From contig CM042696.1 of assembly GCA_023614405.1 (NCBI GenBank), positions 339,379,211 through 339,443,210 on the forward strand: a DNA stretch of 64,000 nucleotides, written 5' to 3'. The position numbers and the translations under genes are program-made. Within the stretch, counting starts at the first letter, position 1. Every line of letters begins with the position of its first letter. Shown piece after piece: positions 9,934 to 22,501 of the stretch. The notes under the pieces were generated by a model. That model ran no database searches. It saw only the letters and a list, made by a program, of their open reading frames with translations, and had not been told where the DNA came from. Source of the DNA: Avena insularis. Taxonomy: Eukaryota; Streptophyta; Magnoliopsida; Poales; Poaceae.

Positions 9934-10965
9934 GTTGCCACCTGAGTTAACTTTGTTTGAGTTGTTAGCGGTTGCATTGTAATGGTCATCTCGAGATTAA
10001 TGATGGAGTTTTGGTTTCTTGGATAGTTTCTTGGATAAGTCATCTGCTTGGGCTAGATTGGGATTAGAATAGACAAAAGATTCCTAGGGAAAGAATTCTA
10101 CTCATACACAATAGATCACACCAAGCAATATGCAAGCAATTTCAATCATGCATACAACAACAAAGTTCAGTCATCACTTAGGCAAACAAAATATTATTGC
10201 CGTACCACATAGGTTGGTATGACCCATAAACAATCACACAGTCGATTATTTAAACGAATAACTAATGTGGTGGTCCAACTATAGGGTTCTACTTGATATT
10301 AATCTCTTGAGATTATTCCATCCTTCTCCATAGCTAGTGCATTAGGAATGAGATCAAGGTGTCCTTATGTAATCTTGTCACAAGGTCCTCCTAAGTTGAG
10401 TTTCCTTAGTCTCTAGGTCTTGAGTATTCTTCTTCTCTTACTTGAAGTCCTTCCAAGTGTTGTGTAGTCTATGCCTAAGTCTTTCTGCAAGTTCTTCAAT
10501 AGCTTTCCATGCATGACGTATGAGATTCTTGAGTTGGTGAACATCCAAAATCCCGTTGTCTTGCGTCATCTTCCTTGATATATTCGTTGATGAGAGCCAA
10601 TTGAATCAAAATATCTCCACGAGAAACAAAAGCTAATATAACCTTGTAAAACCATAATAGATAAGTTTCTCATCCTAAGGTCATTCCTAATTTCTCTCTC
10701 ATATTCTTATCTACTAAACTTGAACTTCTCCCTTGATCTTGACTTGTCTTCTTGATCCTGGAATGCCTTGTCCTTCTTCCCGAGTTGGGCGTGTAGCTCA
10801 TCATTTCCTATCATCAACAATATCCTAAATAAAATTTCTAAGTACGAGAACTATTGCAGCACAATTCTTCCTTTGGAAACTTCTTCACTTGGATTCTTTT
10901 GATGATGGAGATAGGTAGATCTAGCATGTTTATGATGTTGAGAAGTCCAATTCCAATCAAGTCGT

Positions 10966-11165
10966 CTTGAAGTCCTTAGTGATGTCGAAGCTGAAGTCCT
11001 TAGCAATGATGAAGTCGACGTCCTTTATGATGTTGAAGTCCTTTGTGATGTTGATGTTGAAGTCCTTGGTGATATTGATGTTGAAGTCCTTAGTGATGTC
11101 GAAGTCCTTTGTAATGTTGAAGATGAAGTCCTTAGGGATGATGATATTGAAGTCCATGACCATCA
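10966..11165 (+). repeat. GAAGTCCTT minisatellite, copy A
   Basis: About eleven copies of GAAGTCCTTNGTGATGTT-like units of 18 or 24 bases. All unit lengths are multiples of three, so ORFs of the form MKSLVM repeated remain open on both strands. A second copy lies in the other internal region. Confidence 0.75.
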
Positions 11166-11315
11166 AGTTGAAAAAGGGAGAGACGCAGGAACAAAACAGA
11201 ATACTAATGAGAGAGTTTACAAAATTGTTTGTAAATAACTTTGAGTAAATTCAACTCTTATTTTTCTAAAGGGGTTGTCCAAATCCTAGGTTTACGAACC
11301 TACAGGCAACACAAT

Positions 11316-11327
11316 GCTCTGATACCA
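11316..11327 (-). promoter_or_regulatory. Element X primer-binding site, copy A
   Basis: GCTCTGATACCA, reverse complement of the tRNA-Met site, two bases from the LTR start at 11330. Confidence 0.85.
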
Positions 11328-11329
11328 TC

Positions 11330-14300
11330 TGTCAAGACCCAAACCCGACAAGGTATAGGTCCCTGTGTTTATAGTGCTAGTCCCTGGATCGAATAGCTAG
11401 CACCCATAGTTTAAGATGTAATATCAAGAAACAAAGGTCATATTACATCGCATATCCATGAATAAAAATAGTTCATTACAACTTACATAGCTCATATGGC
11501 TATCTCATTACAAAGCAGCAGATATAATTATAAAGCATGGAGTCCTTCATCTTCATGTGCCACAGGTAAACATGTTGGGTGCAGACTCGTAATCCTTACT
11601 CATCAAACTTCACTATCATCAAATAATCTTGCAACATGATAAGTTACAGCCACAAGGGTCAATACATTTTGAATTGTATTGGCAAGTGTCACTAGTATGT
11701 GGATGTAAAGTGGAACCTATTACTACATGCATATCTGGTCAGGTAGAGCTTTGGCTAGTTTGCAGCAAGAAATTTTTTTCCTAACTTTTTATAAATAGTT
11801 TGCAACACTTATTCTCAACTAAGTTACACTGGATACCCTCCAGGTAATATGTCCAATCACAACATAGTGGTACCACTGATAGAAATCAGGGAACCTAGGT
11901 TCCATTGATAGAAATCAATGAACCAACAGCCCTTGTTCACCCATCAAGTTTTAACTTAGGAAATTAGAATGATGAGATTCTTGATTCTGCTTCATTGTCT
12001 TGATGCTCAGAAATTGTCCATAACCGGGGACACGGCTAAGTACTTAGTTTTACCCTCTCGAGAGATGGTGCACTTTCCCCACAAGACTCGACATGCATCG
12101 AGACGAGACTTTTCAGAAGCAATCCCTCAGACCACCATGGACGCGTTCCATCCTATCATCACTACCACCGTCTGTCCGTCTGGCTGAGTTCTCGCAACTT
12201 AGTCGGTCAAGGCAGAGCCCATATGCCATGTGGATGCACTCGAAGCTTCGCGACAAGAACGTCTCCAATCTCTTTGTTCCTGGGTGGCCGTCCACAAGTG
12301 CGATACACCAGCCGACCATAGATATGGCCCCTGAGTAACCACTCAACATAATCCAAGCAAGGCCCATTTCCACCCAGGTGTTTCATTAAGTACTTGTTTT
12401 ATTATAGAAAACATATATTTCCCAATACTCCATATAATCATAATATGATATTCCATCCCGAAAACTATAGCAGGGCTAAGCATTTCTAATCTTACGATGT
12501 TTCACCTACCAAGTAGAAACTACCATTCCCTATTCTACATAGGAGATATAGCATAGCATAATAATATAGTCTATCATGAATATACTACAAAAATCCACTA
12601 AGTATAATGAAAATAGTAGGACTTGGTGATAGTGCCACTTGCCTTTTTGGATAGAAGAAACCCAATATAAATTTCTCAACATTTTATCCTCGATAATTTA
12701 TCCTCACCACTCCGCGTGAAATCTATCGCAAAATAGTATCATACTATAAATATACACACATAAACATGACATTTCAAAATAGAAATATTCATCAAAGATG
12801 AAAGCATAAAATCCAAATAAAACTTCAAATAAAACCGAATTATTGCATTTAGCATTCAATAGTACCTCTAAACATATTAATAATTAACCTAGTTAATTTT
12901 GGGAATTTATATTTAGATATTATGTTAAAATTAAGCTTAAGATTTAGGATAGTTTTCACATGGTCTTGGAAAGGGTTGTAAACATCAGATGGTACTGGTG
13001 GATAGGAATAATCAATATGGTTCAACTTTTAACGGAATCGCAGAATAGCACGTATATATAGCATAGACCATAATTTTATTCGTGGTGCAAAAAGGTAGGG
13101 CTTGGATTAAAATTTCATGGCTAACATATAAAAACATTATCAAATATTATTGTAAGAGAAACATGAGTACTATTAGGAATAAACTTTTTCGGATGGTTAC
13201 TTTTCATGAGTTAGTCTAACCCGTAGATTTTATTTCCATCATATCCTTATAGTTAATACAGTCCTAGTTCTAGTCGTGTTATCACAATATGGGTGTGAGT
13301 GTAAATATATACGTGTGGCCAAGATATGCTCATTAAGTTGTGAAAGCTGAAAGAAAATCAAACACTAAGAGTCACCTAGGTGCCATACGCACATGCAGCT
13401 TATCGATTGTGTGTGTGTGTGTGCGTGTGCGTCTTGTGGAGGCTGCTAGTAGAAGATAGATGTCTCCGTATATGGTTCATGAATCTATATGTCAAACTGA
13501 TTTAGAATGTCATGACGGTTACTACTACAAACAATGTGATGCTTTATTTCTCTTGTCCATCGCTAGCTATTTTTGCCTGTGTGTACCACAACGTGCCTAT
13601 TTATACCATGGAGTATTTGATTGTCGTACTTTCCAATTTCATAAGCTAGCGTCGCGTTTGCTTAGTACACTGATAAAAATAGCCAGTGAAGAACAGAACA
13701 AGGCAATATGGCTCACCAACGTGAAGATGGTCTGGTCTCCGGAAAACATGAGGATGGTACTGGCGGGATCGCATGGTGACGACGTCGAAGACTTGGAGTC
13801 CTACGGGAATGTAAAACGGGTGGACCCCATTTGTATAAACATGTTGAAGATGATAGATTCCTCGCTTGGCCTTACAGGAGGCGACGACGAACATCCCAAA
13901 CAACGGTGACATCGGCGGCACGGTCAACGAGAACTATCTGATGCAAGATCATGTCCTGGAGGTAGGCGACGATTAGTAGAGCACACTGGAAAAAAGGAAT
14001 CGGTATAAAACGTACACGATGTACCGGTCCGATGAACTCGATCTTGGAGCTGAAGAAGATGTGCTCGACATGGTCTGTAGAGGGCTTCTCGGGGATAGTT
14101 TTGTGAATCAAAGTGGAAGAGGAGAATCAGGGGTATAAAGTGACGCGCCCAGGTCGGCTTTATATGGCCCTGAGGAGGGAGATCGAGAGTCGGATGCCCA
14201 CGATTGGCATTCAGTTCACCGCGTCGGTCTGAGAGATTAAGGCTATGAGGTGGAGTTCTAATTCCCTGAATGGGACGTTCATAAAATTTGGAGTAACTTT

Positions 14301-15551
14301 CGTATTTATGTCGAAGTGAAACGGTCACACAATTGATGGGAAGATGAAGGGAAAGAAATAGTCATGGTCATGGAGGTACCTAGTAACCAAGTACGTTCTC
14401 AGCTAAGGAGGAAGACGAGCACAGCTCGTTCGGCTGGCAACTCGGCCGGAAGGGCAGCAATGTTAGACCCAATAAGGAAGATGAAAGGGAGAGAGAGAAA
14501 AAAATATATATATGGAAAGGCAGGGCTGGCCGGTGGGCTGGCTTGGGAGGAAATTGGGCCGTGGCCGGCTGGGTCGACTCTCTTTTTTGTTTATTCGTTT
14601 TTCTTTTTCTTTTTTCTGTTTTCTTTAATAACTTTTGATTTAGAGCTCTAAATGGATCCATTCAAATTTTCAAAAATTTGTAAAATCAACTAGATCATTT
14701 TTTAGATATTATCTATCTTATTTATTATCTAATTCAAACAATATCATTTATAAATATTTACTTTGGCCTATATGGTTCTTTTTTTCTTAGTTACTTTCCT
14801 TCATATCTTTTTATTTAAAACTCCAAAAAGGGTCAAACCAATTTACAAAGTTTTATAAAACTATTATATGTTATTTAAATATACTTTTGTTCCATTTAGA
14901 CATGGATTTTAGATATGGCTTATCTTGACTTTGCAATATAATCCCATCTCTTTTTCTCTTTACCAAATAAATTATATATTTTGATTTATAGCTTCAAAAA
15001 AAAAACAAAAAGATGATTATCATTAATAATTATCTTTATAAACCATTTAAGAATACTTTTGTTTCATTTTGTTATTATTTTTAGTAGGTGCTTTATTGGC
15101 CTTGGAATTTTCTTATTTCTTATTTATTTTCCTTCCTTAAATAAACCATATCTTTTTATCTATGGATCCAAATAGTGTGAAACCAATTCCTGTGGTTTTG
15201 TAATTTTGTTATTTTTCCTTATAGATCGTTTAGGAATGCTCTTGCTCAATTTTTATATGGAACAAAGCCATAGTATTGTATTGAACTTGATGGTGATTTC
15301 TCTTATTAGTGTTTAGGTTTTGGGTCTATCTTTTTTTTTTCTTCAGAGGTTGACAAGATACATGTCATGGATGATTGAATTTTATATTTCGATAATTTGT
15401 TTGTCACTTCCTCATTCAACATTCTTTTTGTTTAAGTAAGGTTCCAATAGAGGAACAAAAAGTTTCTTTTCCCCCTAAATTTCATCCTTTATTTTCTTTG
15501 TTTGTTTGATTTTTTCACATTTCAAAATTCAGAAAATTTTGGGATATGACA
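11330..15551 (-). repeat. Element X LTR copy A (4222 bp)
   Basis: Begins TGTCAAGACCC and ends GATATGACA. Matches copy B (17478-21746) with scattered single-base changes over its whole length. Mostly A/T-rich, with a more G/C-rich part around 13.7-14.6 kb that holds ORFs (for example 13460-13909) without any recognised domain, and a short (GT)n run near 13411-13434. Confidence 0.85.
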
Positions 15552-17113
15552 GGCTACCACCCTTAAAAGGAATCTCGTCCCGATATTCGAGAAGGCTAGA
15601 AATAATAGGTTTGTTTCAGGACAACTAGGGTACTACCACCCTTAAAAGAAATTTGACTAGGTTGTCTCTTGAGAATTTACTTTGACTTTAGTCTTTGGCT
15701 ATCATTGGAAGATTGAAAATTTCCATCCTTGACACGTTTTATCTTTTGAACTCTAAGATAGATGTGGCATTAGATAGGGACATGATTAGCGACTTCACAT
15801 TGGAAACACGTAACTTGAGATATGGAGCATTCTCACAATTAGGGAATTGGTCAGTAAGCTCTTTATAAGTGTCCTATGTCTCCATAGATTTTTTTTTGGC
15901 TCGTGGTCTTTCCACAAATTTATCCTTGGACTCATTGTTGTCATGGTCTCTCTGGAAAGGGTTATTAATCATGTTGATCATCTGATTGGTCATCCTTTGC
16001 AACAATTGGAATTGGGATCCCAAGAACTTTCACATTTCTGGGTCTAACTTAGTGTTGTTGTAATTGTTGGCTAAGAACTGGGTTGCCACTTGAGTTAACT
16101 TTGTTTGAGTTGTTAGCGGTTGCATTGTAATGGTCATCTCGAGATTGATGATGGAGTTTTGGTTTCTTGGATAATTTCTTGGATAAGTCATCTGCTTGGG
16201 CTAGATTGGGATTAGAATAGACAAAAGATTCCTAGGGAAAGAATTCTACTCATACACAATAGATCACACCAAGCAATATGCAAGCAATTTCAATCATGCA
16301 TACAACAACAAAGTTCAGTCATCACTTAGGCAAACAAAATATTATTGCCATACCACATACGTTGGTATGACCCATAAACAATCACAAAGTCGATTATTTA
16401 AACGAATAACTAATGTGGTGGTCCAACTATAGGGTTCTACTTGATATTAATCTCTTGAGATTATTCCATCCTTCTCCATAGCTAGTGCATTAGGAATGAG
16501 ATCAAGGTGTCCTTATGTAATCTTGTCACAAGGTCCTCCTAAGTTGAGTTTCCTTAGTCTCTAGGTCTTGAGTATTCTTCTTCTCTTACTTACAGTCCTT
16601 CCAAGTGTTGTGTAGTCTATGCCTAAGTCTTTCTGCAAGTTCTTCAATAGCTTTCCATGCATGACGTATGAGATTCTTGAGTTGGTGAACATCCAAAATC
16701 CCGTTGTCTTGCGTAATCTTCCTTGATATATTCGTTGATGAGAGCCAATTGAATCAAAATATCTCCACGAGAAACAAAAGCTAATATAACCTTGTAAAAC
16801 CATAATAGATAAGTTTCTCATCCTAAGGTCATTCCTAATTTCTCTCTCATATTCTTATCTACTAAACTTGAACTTCTCCCTTGATCTTGACTTGTCTTCT
16901 TGATCCTGGAATGCCTTGTCCTTCTTCCCGAGTTGGGCGTGTAGCTCATCATTTCCTATCATCAACAATATCCTAAATAAAATTTCTAAGTACGAGAACT
17001 ATTGCAGCACAATTCTTCCTTTGGAAACTTCTTCACTTGGATTCTTTTGATGATGGAGATAGGTAGATCCAGCATGTTTATGATGTTGAGAAGTCCAATT
17101 CCAATCAAGTCGA

Positions 17114-17313
17114 CTTGAAGTCCTTAGTGATGTCGAAGCTGAAGTCCTTAGCAATGATGAAGTCGACGTCCTTTGTGATGTTGAAGTCCTTTGTGATGTT
17201 GATGTTGAAGTCCTTGGTGATATTGATGTTGAAGTCCTTAGTGATGTCGAAGTCCTTTGTAATGTTGAAGATGAAGTCCTTAGGGATGATGATATTGAAG
17301 TCCATGACCATCA
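17114..17313 (+). repeat. GAAGTCCTT minisatellite, copy B
   Basis: Counterpart of the array at 10966-11165 with the same number of units and a few base changes. Confidence 0.75.
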
Positions 17314-17463
17314 AGTTGAAAAAGGGAGAGACGCAGGAACAAAACAAAATACTAAGGAGAGAGTTTACAAAATTGTTTGTAAATAACTTTGAGTAAATTC
17401 AACTCTTATTTTTCTAAAGGGGTTGTCCAAATCCTAGGTTTACGAACCTACAGGCAACATAAT

Positions 17464-17475
17464 GCTCTGATACCA
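17464..17475 (-). promoter_or_regulatory. Element X primer-binding site, copy B
   Basis: GCTCTGATACCA two bases before the LTR start at 17478. Confidence 0.85.
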
Positions 17476-17477
17476 TC

Positions 17478-20400
17478 TGTCAAGACCCGAACCCGACAAG
17501 GTATAGGTCCCTGTGTTTATAGTGCTAGTCCCTGGATCGAATAGCTAGCACCCATAGTTTAAGATGTAATATCAACAAACAAAGGTCATATTACATCGCA
17601 TATCTAGGAATGAAAATAGTTCATTACAACTTACATAGCTCATATGGCTATCTCATTACAAAGCAGCAGATATAACTATAAAGCATGGAGTCCTTCATCT
17701 TCATGTGCCACAGGCAAACATGTTGGGTGCAGACTCGTAATCCTTACTCATCAAACTTCACTATCATCAAATAATCCTGCAACATGATAAGTTACATCCA
17801 CAAGGGTCAATACATTTTGAATTGTATTGGCAAGTGTCACTAGTATGTGGATGTAAAGTGGAACCTATTACTACATGCATATCTGGTTAGGTAGAGCTTT
17901 GGCTAGTTTGCAGCAAGAAAGTTTTTTCCTAACTTTTTATATATAGTTTGCAACACTTATTCTCAACTAAGTTACACTGGATACCCTCCAGGTAATATGT
18001 CCAGTCACAACATAGTGGTACCACTGATAGAAATCAGTGAACCTAGGTTCCATTGATAGAAATCAATGAACCAACAACCCTTGTTCACCCATCAAGTTTT
18101 AACTTAGGAAATTAGAATGATGAGATTCTTGATTCTGCTTCATTGTCTTGATGCTCAGAAATTGTCCATAACCGGGGACACGGCTAAGTACTTAGTTTTA
18201 TCCTCTCGAGAGGTGGTGCAATTTCCCCACAAGACTCGACATGCATCGAGACGAGACCTTTCAGAAGCAATCCCTCAGACCACCACGGACGCGTTCCATC
18301 CTATCATCACTACCACCCTCTGTCCGTCTGGCTGAGTTCTCGCAACTTAGACGGTCAAGGCAGAGCCCATATGCCATGTGGATGCACTCGAAGCTTCGCG
18401 ACAAGAACGTCTTCAATCTCTTTGTTCCTGGGTGACCGTCCACAAGTGCGATACACCAGCCGACCATAGATATGGCCCCTGAGTAACCACTCAACATAAT
18501 CCAAGCAAGGCCCATTTCCACCCAGGTGTTTCATTAAGTACTTGTTTTATTATAGAAAACATATATTTCCCAATACTCCATATAATCATAATATGATATT
18601 CCATCCCGAAAACTATAGCAGGGCTAAGCATTTCTAATCTTACGATGTTTCACCTACCAAGTAGAAACTACCATTCACTATTCTACATAGGAGATATAGC
18701 ATAGCATAATAATATAGTCTATCATAAATATACTACAAAAATCCACTAAGTATAATGAAAACAGTAGGACTTGATGATAGTGCCACTTGCCTTTTTGGAT
18801 AGAAGAAACCCAATATAAATTTCTCAACATTTTATCCTCGATAATTTATCCTCACCACTCCGCGTGAAATCTATCGCAAAATAGTATCATACTATAAATA
18901 TACACACATAAACATGACATTTCAAAATAGAAATATTCATCAAAGATGAAAGCATAAAATCCAAATAAAACTTCAAATAAAACCGAATTATTGCATTTAG
19001 CATTCAATAGTACCTCTAAACATATTAATAATTAACCTAGTTAATTTTGGGAATTTATATTTAGATATTATGTTAAAATTAAGCTTAAGATTTAGGATAG
19101 TTTTCACATGGTCTTGGAAAGGGTTGTAAACATCAGATGGTACTGGTGGATAGGAATAATCAATATGGTTCAACTTTTAACGGAATCGCAGAATAGCACG
19201 TATATATAGCATAGACCATAATTTTATTCGTGGTGCAAAAAGGTAGGGCTTGGATTAAAATTTCATGGCTAACATATAAAAACATTATCAAATATTATTG
19301 TAAGAGAAACATGAGTACTACTAGGAATAAACTTTTTCGTATGGTTACTTTTCATGAGTTAGTCTAACCCGTAGATTTTATTTCCCTCATATCCTTATAG
19401 TTAATACAGTCTAACCCGTAGATTTTATTTCCATCATATCCTTATAGTTAATACAGTCCTAGTTCTAGTCGTGTTAGTACAATATGGGTATGAGTGTAAA
19501 TATATACGTGTGGCCAAGATATGCTCATTAAGTTGTGAAAGCTGAAAGAAAAGCAAACACTAAGAGTCACCTAGGTGCCATACGCACATGCAGCTTATCG
19601 ATTGTGTGTGTGTGCGTGTGCGTGTTGTGGAGGCTGCTAGTAGAAGATAGATGTCTCCGTATATGGTTCATGAATCCATATGTCAAACTGATTTAGAATG
19701 TCGTGACGGTTACTACTACAAACAATGTGATGCTTTATTTCTCTTGTCCATCGCTAGGCTATTTTTGCCTGTGTCTACCACAACGTGCCTATTTATACCA
19801 TGGAGTATTTGATTGTCGTACTTTCCAATTTCATAAGCTAGCGTCGCGTTTGCTTAGTACACTGATAAAAATAGCCAGTGAAGAACAGAACAAGACAATA
19901 TGGCTCACCAACGTGAAGATGGTCTGGTCTTCGGAAAACATGAGGATGGTACTGGCGGGATCGCATGGTGACGACGTCGAAGACTTGGAGTCCTACGGGA
20001 ATGTAAAACGGGTGTACCTCATTTGTATAAACATGTTGAAGATGATAGATTCCTCGCTTGGCCTTACAGGAGGCGACGACGAACATCCCAAACAGCGGCG
20101 ACATCGGCGGCACGGTCAACGAGAACTATCTGACGCAAGATCATGTCCTGGAGGTAGGCGACGATTAGTAGAGCGCACTGGAAAAAAGGAATCGGTGAAA
20201 CATAAAACATACACGATGTACCGGTCCGATGAACTCGATCTTGGAGCTGAAGAAGATGCGCTCGACATGGTCAGTAGAGGGCTTCTCGGGAATAGTTTTG
20301 TGAATCAAAGTGGAAGAGGAGAATCAGGGGTATAAAGTGACGCGCCCACGTCGGCTTTATATGGCCCTGAGGAGGGAGATCGAGAGTCGGATGCCCATGA

Positions 20401-21746
20401 TTGGCATTCAGTTCACCGCGTCGGTCTGAGAGATTAAGGCTATGAGGTGGAGTTCTAATTCCCTGAATGAGACGTCCATAAAATTTGGAGTAACTTTCGT
20501 ATTTATGTTGACGTGAAACGGTCACACAATTGATGGGAAGATGAAGGGAAAGAAATAGTCATGGTCATGGAGGTACCTAGTAACCACGTACGTTCTCAGC
20601 TAAGGAGGAAGACGAGCACAGCTCGCTCGGCTGGCAACTCGGCCGGATGGGCAGCAACGTTAGACCCAATTAGAAAAATGAAAGGGAGAGAGAGAAAAAA
20701 ATATATACATGGAGAGGCAGGGCTGGCCGGTGGGCTGGCTTGGGAGGAAATTGGGCCGTGGCCGGCTGGGTCGACTTTTTTTTTGTTTATTCGTTTTTCT
20801 TTTTCTTTTTTTTGTTTTCTTTAATAACTTTTAATTTAGAGCTCTAAATGGATCCATTCAAATTTTCAAAAATTTGTAAAATCAACTAGATCATTTTTTA
20901 GGATATTATCTATCTTATTTATTATCCAATTCAAACCATATCATTTATAAATATTTACTTTGGCTTATATGGTTCTTTTTTTTCTTAGTTACTTTCCTTC
21001 ATATCTTTTTATTTAAAACTCCAAAAAGGGTCAAACCAATTTACAAAGTTTTATAAAACCATTATATGTTACTTAAATATACTTTTGTTCTATTTAGACA
21101 TGGATTTTAGATATGGCTTATCTTGACTTTGCAATATAATCCCATCTCTTTTTCTCTTTACCAAATAAATTATATATTTTGATTTATAGCTTCAAAAAAA
21201 ACAAAAAGATGATTATCATTAATAATTATCTTTATAAACCATTGAAGAATACTTTTATTCCATTTAGTTATTATTTTTAGTAGGTGCTTTATTGGCCTTG
21301 GAATTTACTTATTTCTTATTTATTTTCCTTCCTTAAATAAACCATATCTTTTTATCTATGGATCCAAATAGTGTGGAACCTATTCCTGTGGTTTTGTAAT
21401 TTTGTTATTTTTCCTTATAGATCATTTAGGAATGCTCTTGCTCAATTTTTATATGGAACAAAGCCATAGTCTTGTATTGAACTTGATGGTGATTTCTCTT
21501 ATTAGTGTTTAGGTTTTGGGTCTATCTTTTTTTTTCTTCAGAGGTTGACAAGATACATGTCATGGATGATTGAATTTTATATTTGGATAATTTGTTTGTC
21601 ACTTCCTCATTCAACATTCTTTTTGTTTAAGTAAGGTTCCAATAGAGGAACAAAAAGTTTCTTTTCCCCCTAAATTTCATCCTTTATTTTCTTTGTTTGT
21701 TTGATTTTTTCACATTTCAAAATTCAGAAAATTTTGGGATATGACA
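17478..21746 (-). repeat. Element X LTR copy B (4269 bp)
   Basis: Same ends as copy A. The whole length difference of 47 bases is explained by one 47-base tandem duplication at 19363-19456. The ORF at 19703-20335 is the longer counterpart of 13460-13909 and has no recognised domain. Confidence 0.85.
19363..19456. repeat. 47-bp tandem duplication in LTR copy B
   Basis: Units 19363-19409 and 19410-19456 (TCTAACCCGTAG ... TTAATACAG) differ at one base; copy A has a single unit. Confidence 0.85.
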
Positions 21747-22501
21747 GATCCGTACTGACTCCTACACATTCAACGATGACTTCTGTGATCGTGAGAACCT
21801 TTAACGCTTATAACTAAATCCCTTTGTCTCTCGATATATTACATGTCCGAGATTCGATCATCGGTATCTCCATAGCTAGTTTGATCTCATTACCGACATG
21901 CACTCTTTTCTCGTTCCCGTGATATAACATTCTAGTGATCACATCACTTGCTTGCAAGCTATCTTAATGTGATATCACCGAGAGGGCCCAGAGTATATCT
22001 ATCCGTCATCGGGATTGACAAATTCCACTCTTGATCCATGAGCCTCAACATAACACCTTCGTAGTACCGAACCCATCTTTATAGTCACCCTGTTACGGTG
22101 GGACGTTTGATGTTATCAAGATACTCTTCCGGTGTTAGCAATTAACATGATCTCATGGTCTAAGGATAAAGATTACTTCGTATGATGTTATAGCAATATA
22201 AACATAATGACTTGATCGTAATGCTATACTTCGGATGAATGTTCATCACATCATTCCACCAATGGTGTGATCTTGTTATTAACAACATCCAATGTCCATG
22301 ATCAGGAAATCTTGATCATCTTGTTAATCAACAAGCTAGTCTATAAGAGAGGCATAACTAGGAACCCTTTTTGTTTATTAAACACACATGTATTGATGTT
22401 TCCTGATCAATACAATTCTAGCATGTAAAATAAACATCTATCATATATAAGGAATATATAATAACAACTTTATTATTGCCTCTCAGGGTATATTTTCTTC
22501 A
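21747..22501 (-). repeat. Copia 5' LTR, second segment
   Basis: Positions 21747-22325 match the Copia-1 3' LTR at 6309-6885. The remainder to 22501 is the true 5' end of the LTR: in sense it starts TGAAGAAAATATACCC and then GAGAGGCAATAATAAAG, as in Angela/BARE LTRs. The base after it starts LINE sequence. The five bases beyond (GATCA) do not match those beside the 3' LTR (AAAGC). Confidence 0.8.

Larger units (their letters stand above)
9934..11329 (-). repeat. Element X partial internal region
   Basis: Near-identical duplicate of 16082-17477. The missing 530 bases would correspond to 15552-16081. Shares the two bases GG with the Copia LTR at its left junction. Non-coding apart from chance ORFs. 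Confidence 0.85.
15552..17477 (-). repeat. Element X complete internal region (1926 bp)
   Basis: The left end has CTACCACCCTTAAAAGGAATCT; in the element's sense this gives the purine-rich AAGGGTGGTAG just before the 3' LTR, a polypurine tract. The right end carries the primer site at 17464-17475. No gag, protease, RT or integrase motif is seen. This internal region is far too short for an autonomous element. Confidence 0.8.
9934..21746 (-). mobile_element. Element X: tandem LARD-like retrotransposon
   Basis: Layout on the + strand: partial internal region (9934-11329), LTR (11330-15551), complete internal region (15552-17477), LTR (17478-21746). LTRs run TGTCAAGACCC to GGGATATGACA and have TGGTATCAGAGC-type primer sites beside them. 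No gag or pol domain was found in any frame, so it is non-autonomous with very long LTRs, like the LARD class. The partial internal region matches 16082-17477 base for base in length (1396). This arrangement arises from recombination between LTRs of two copies. The right end meets GATCC, which is Copia-1 LTR sequence (6309-6313 in the other LTR). Confidence 0.85.

Noticed and set aside
10967..11248. ORFs of repeated MKSLVM on one strand and ITKDFN on the other
   Set aside because: Both are readings of the same minisatellite, whose units are multiples of three.
13460..13909. 149-codon ORF, with a 210-codon counterpart at 19703-20335, as a possible gene
   Set aside because: Both lie at equivalent positions of the two element X LTRs, differ by frameshifts and show no recognisable domain.
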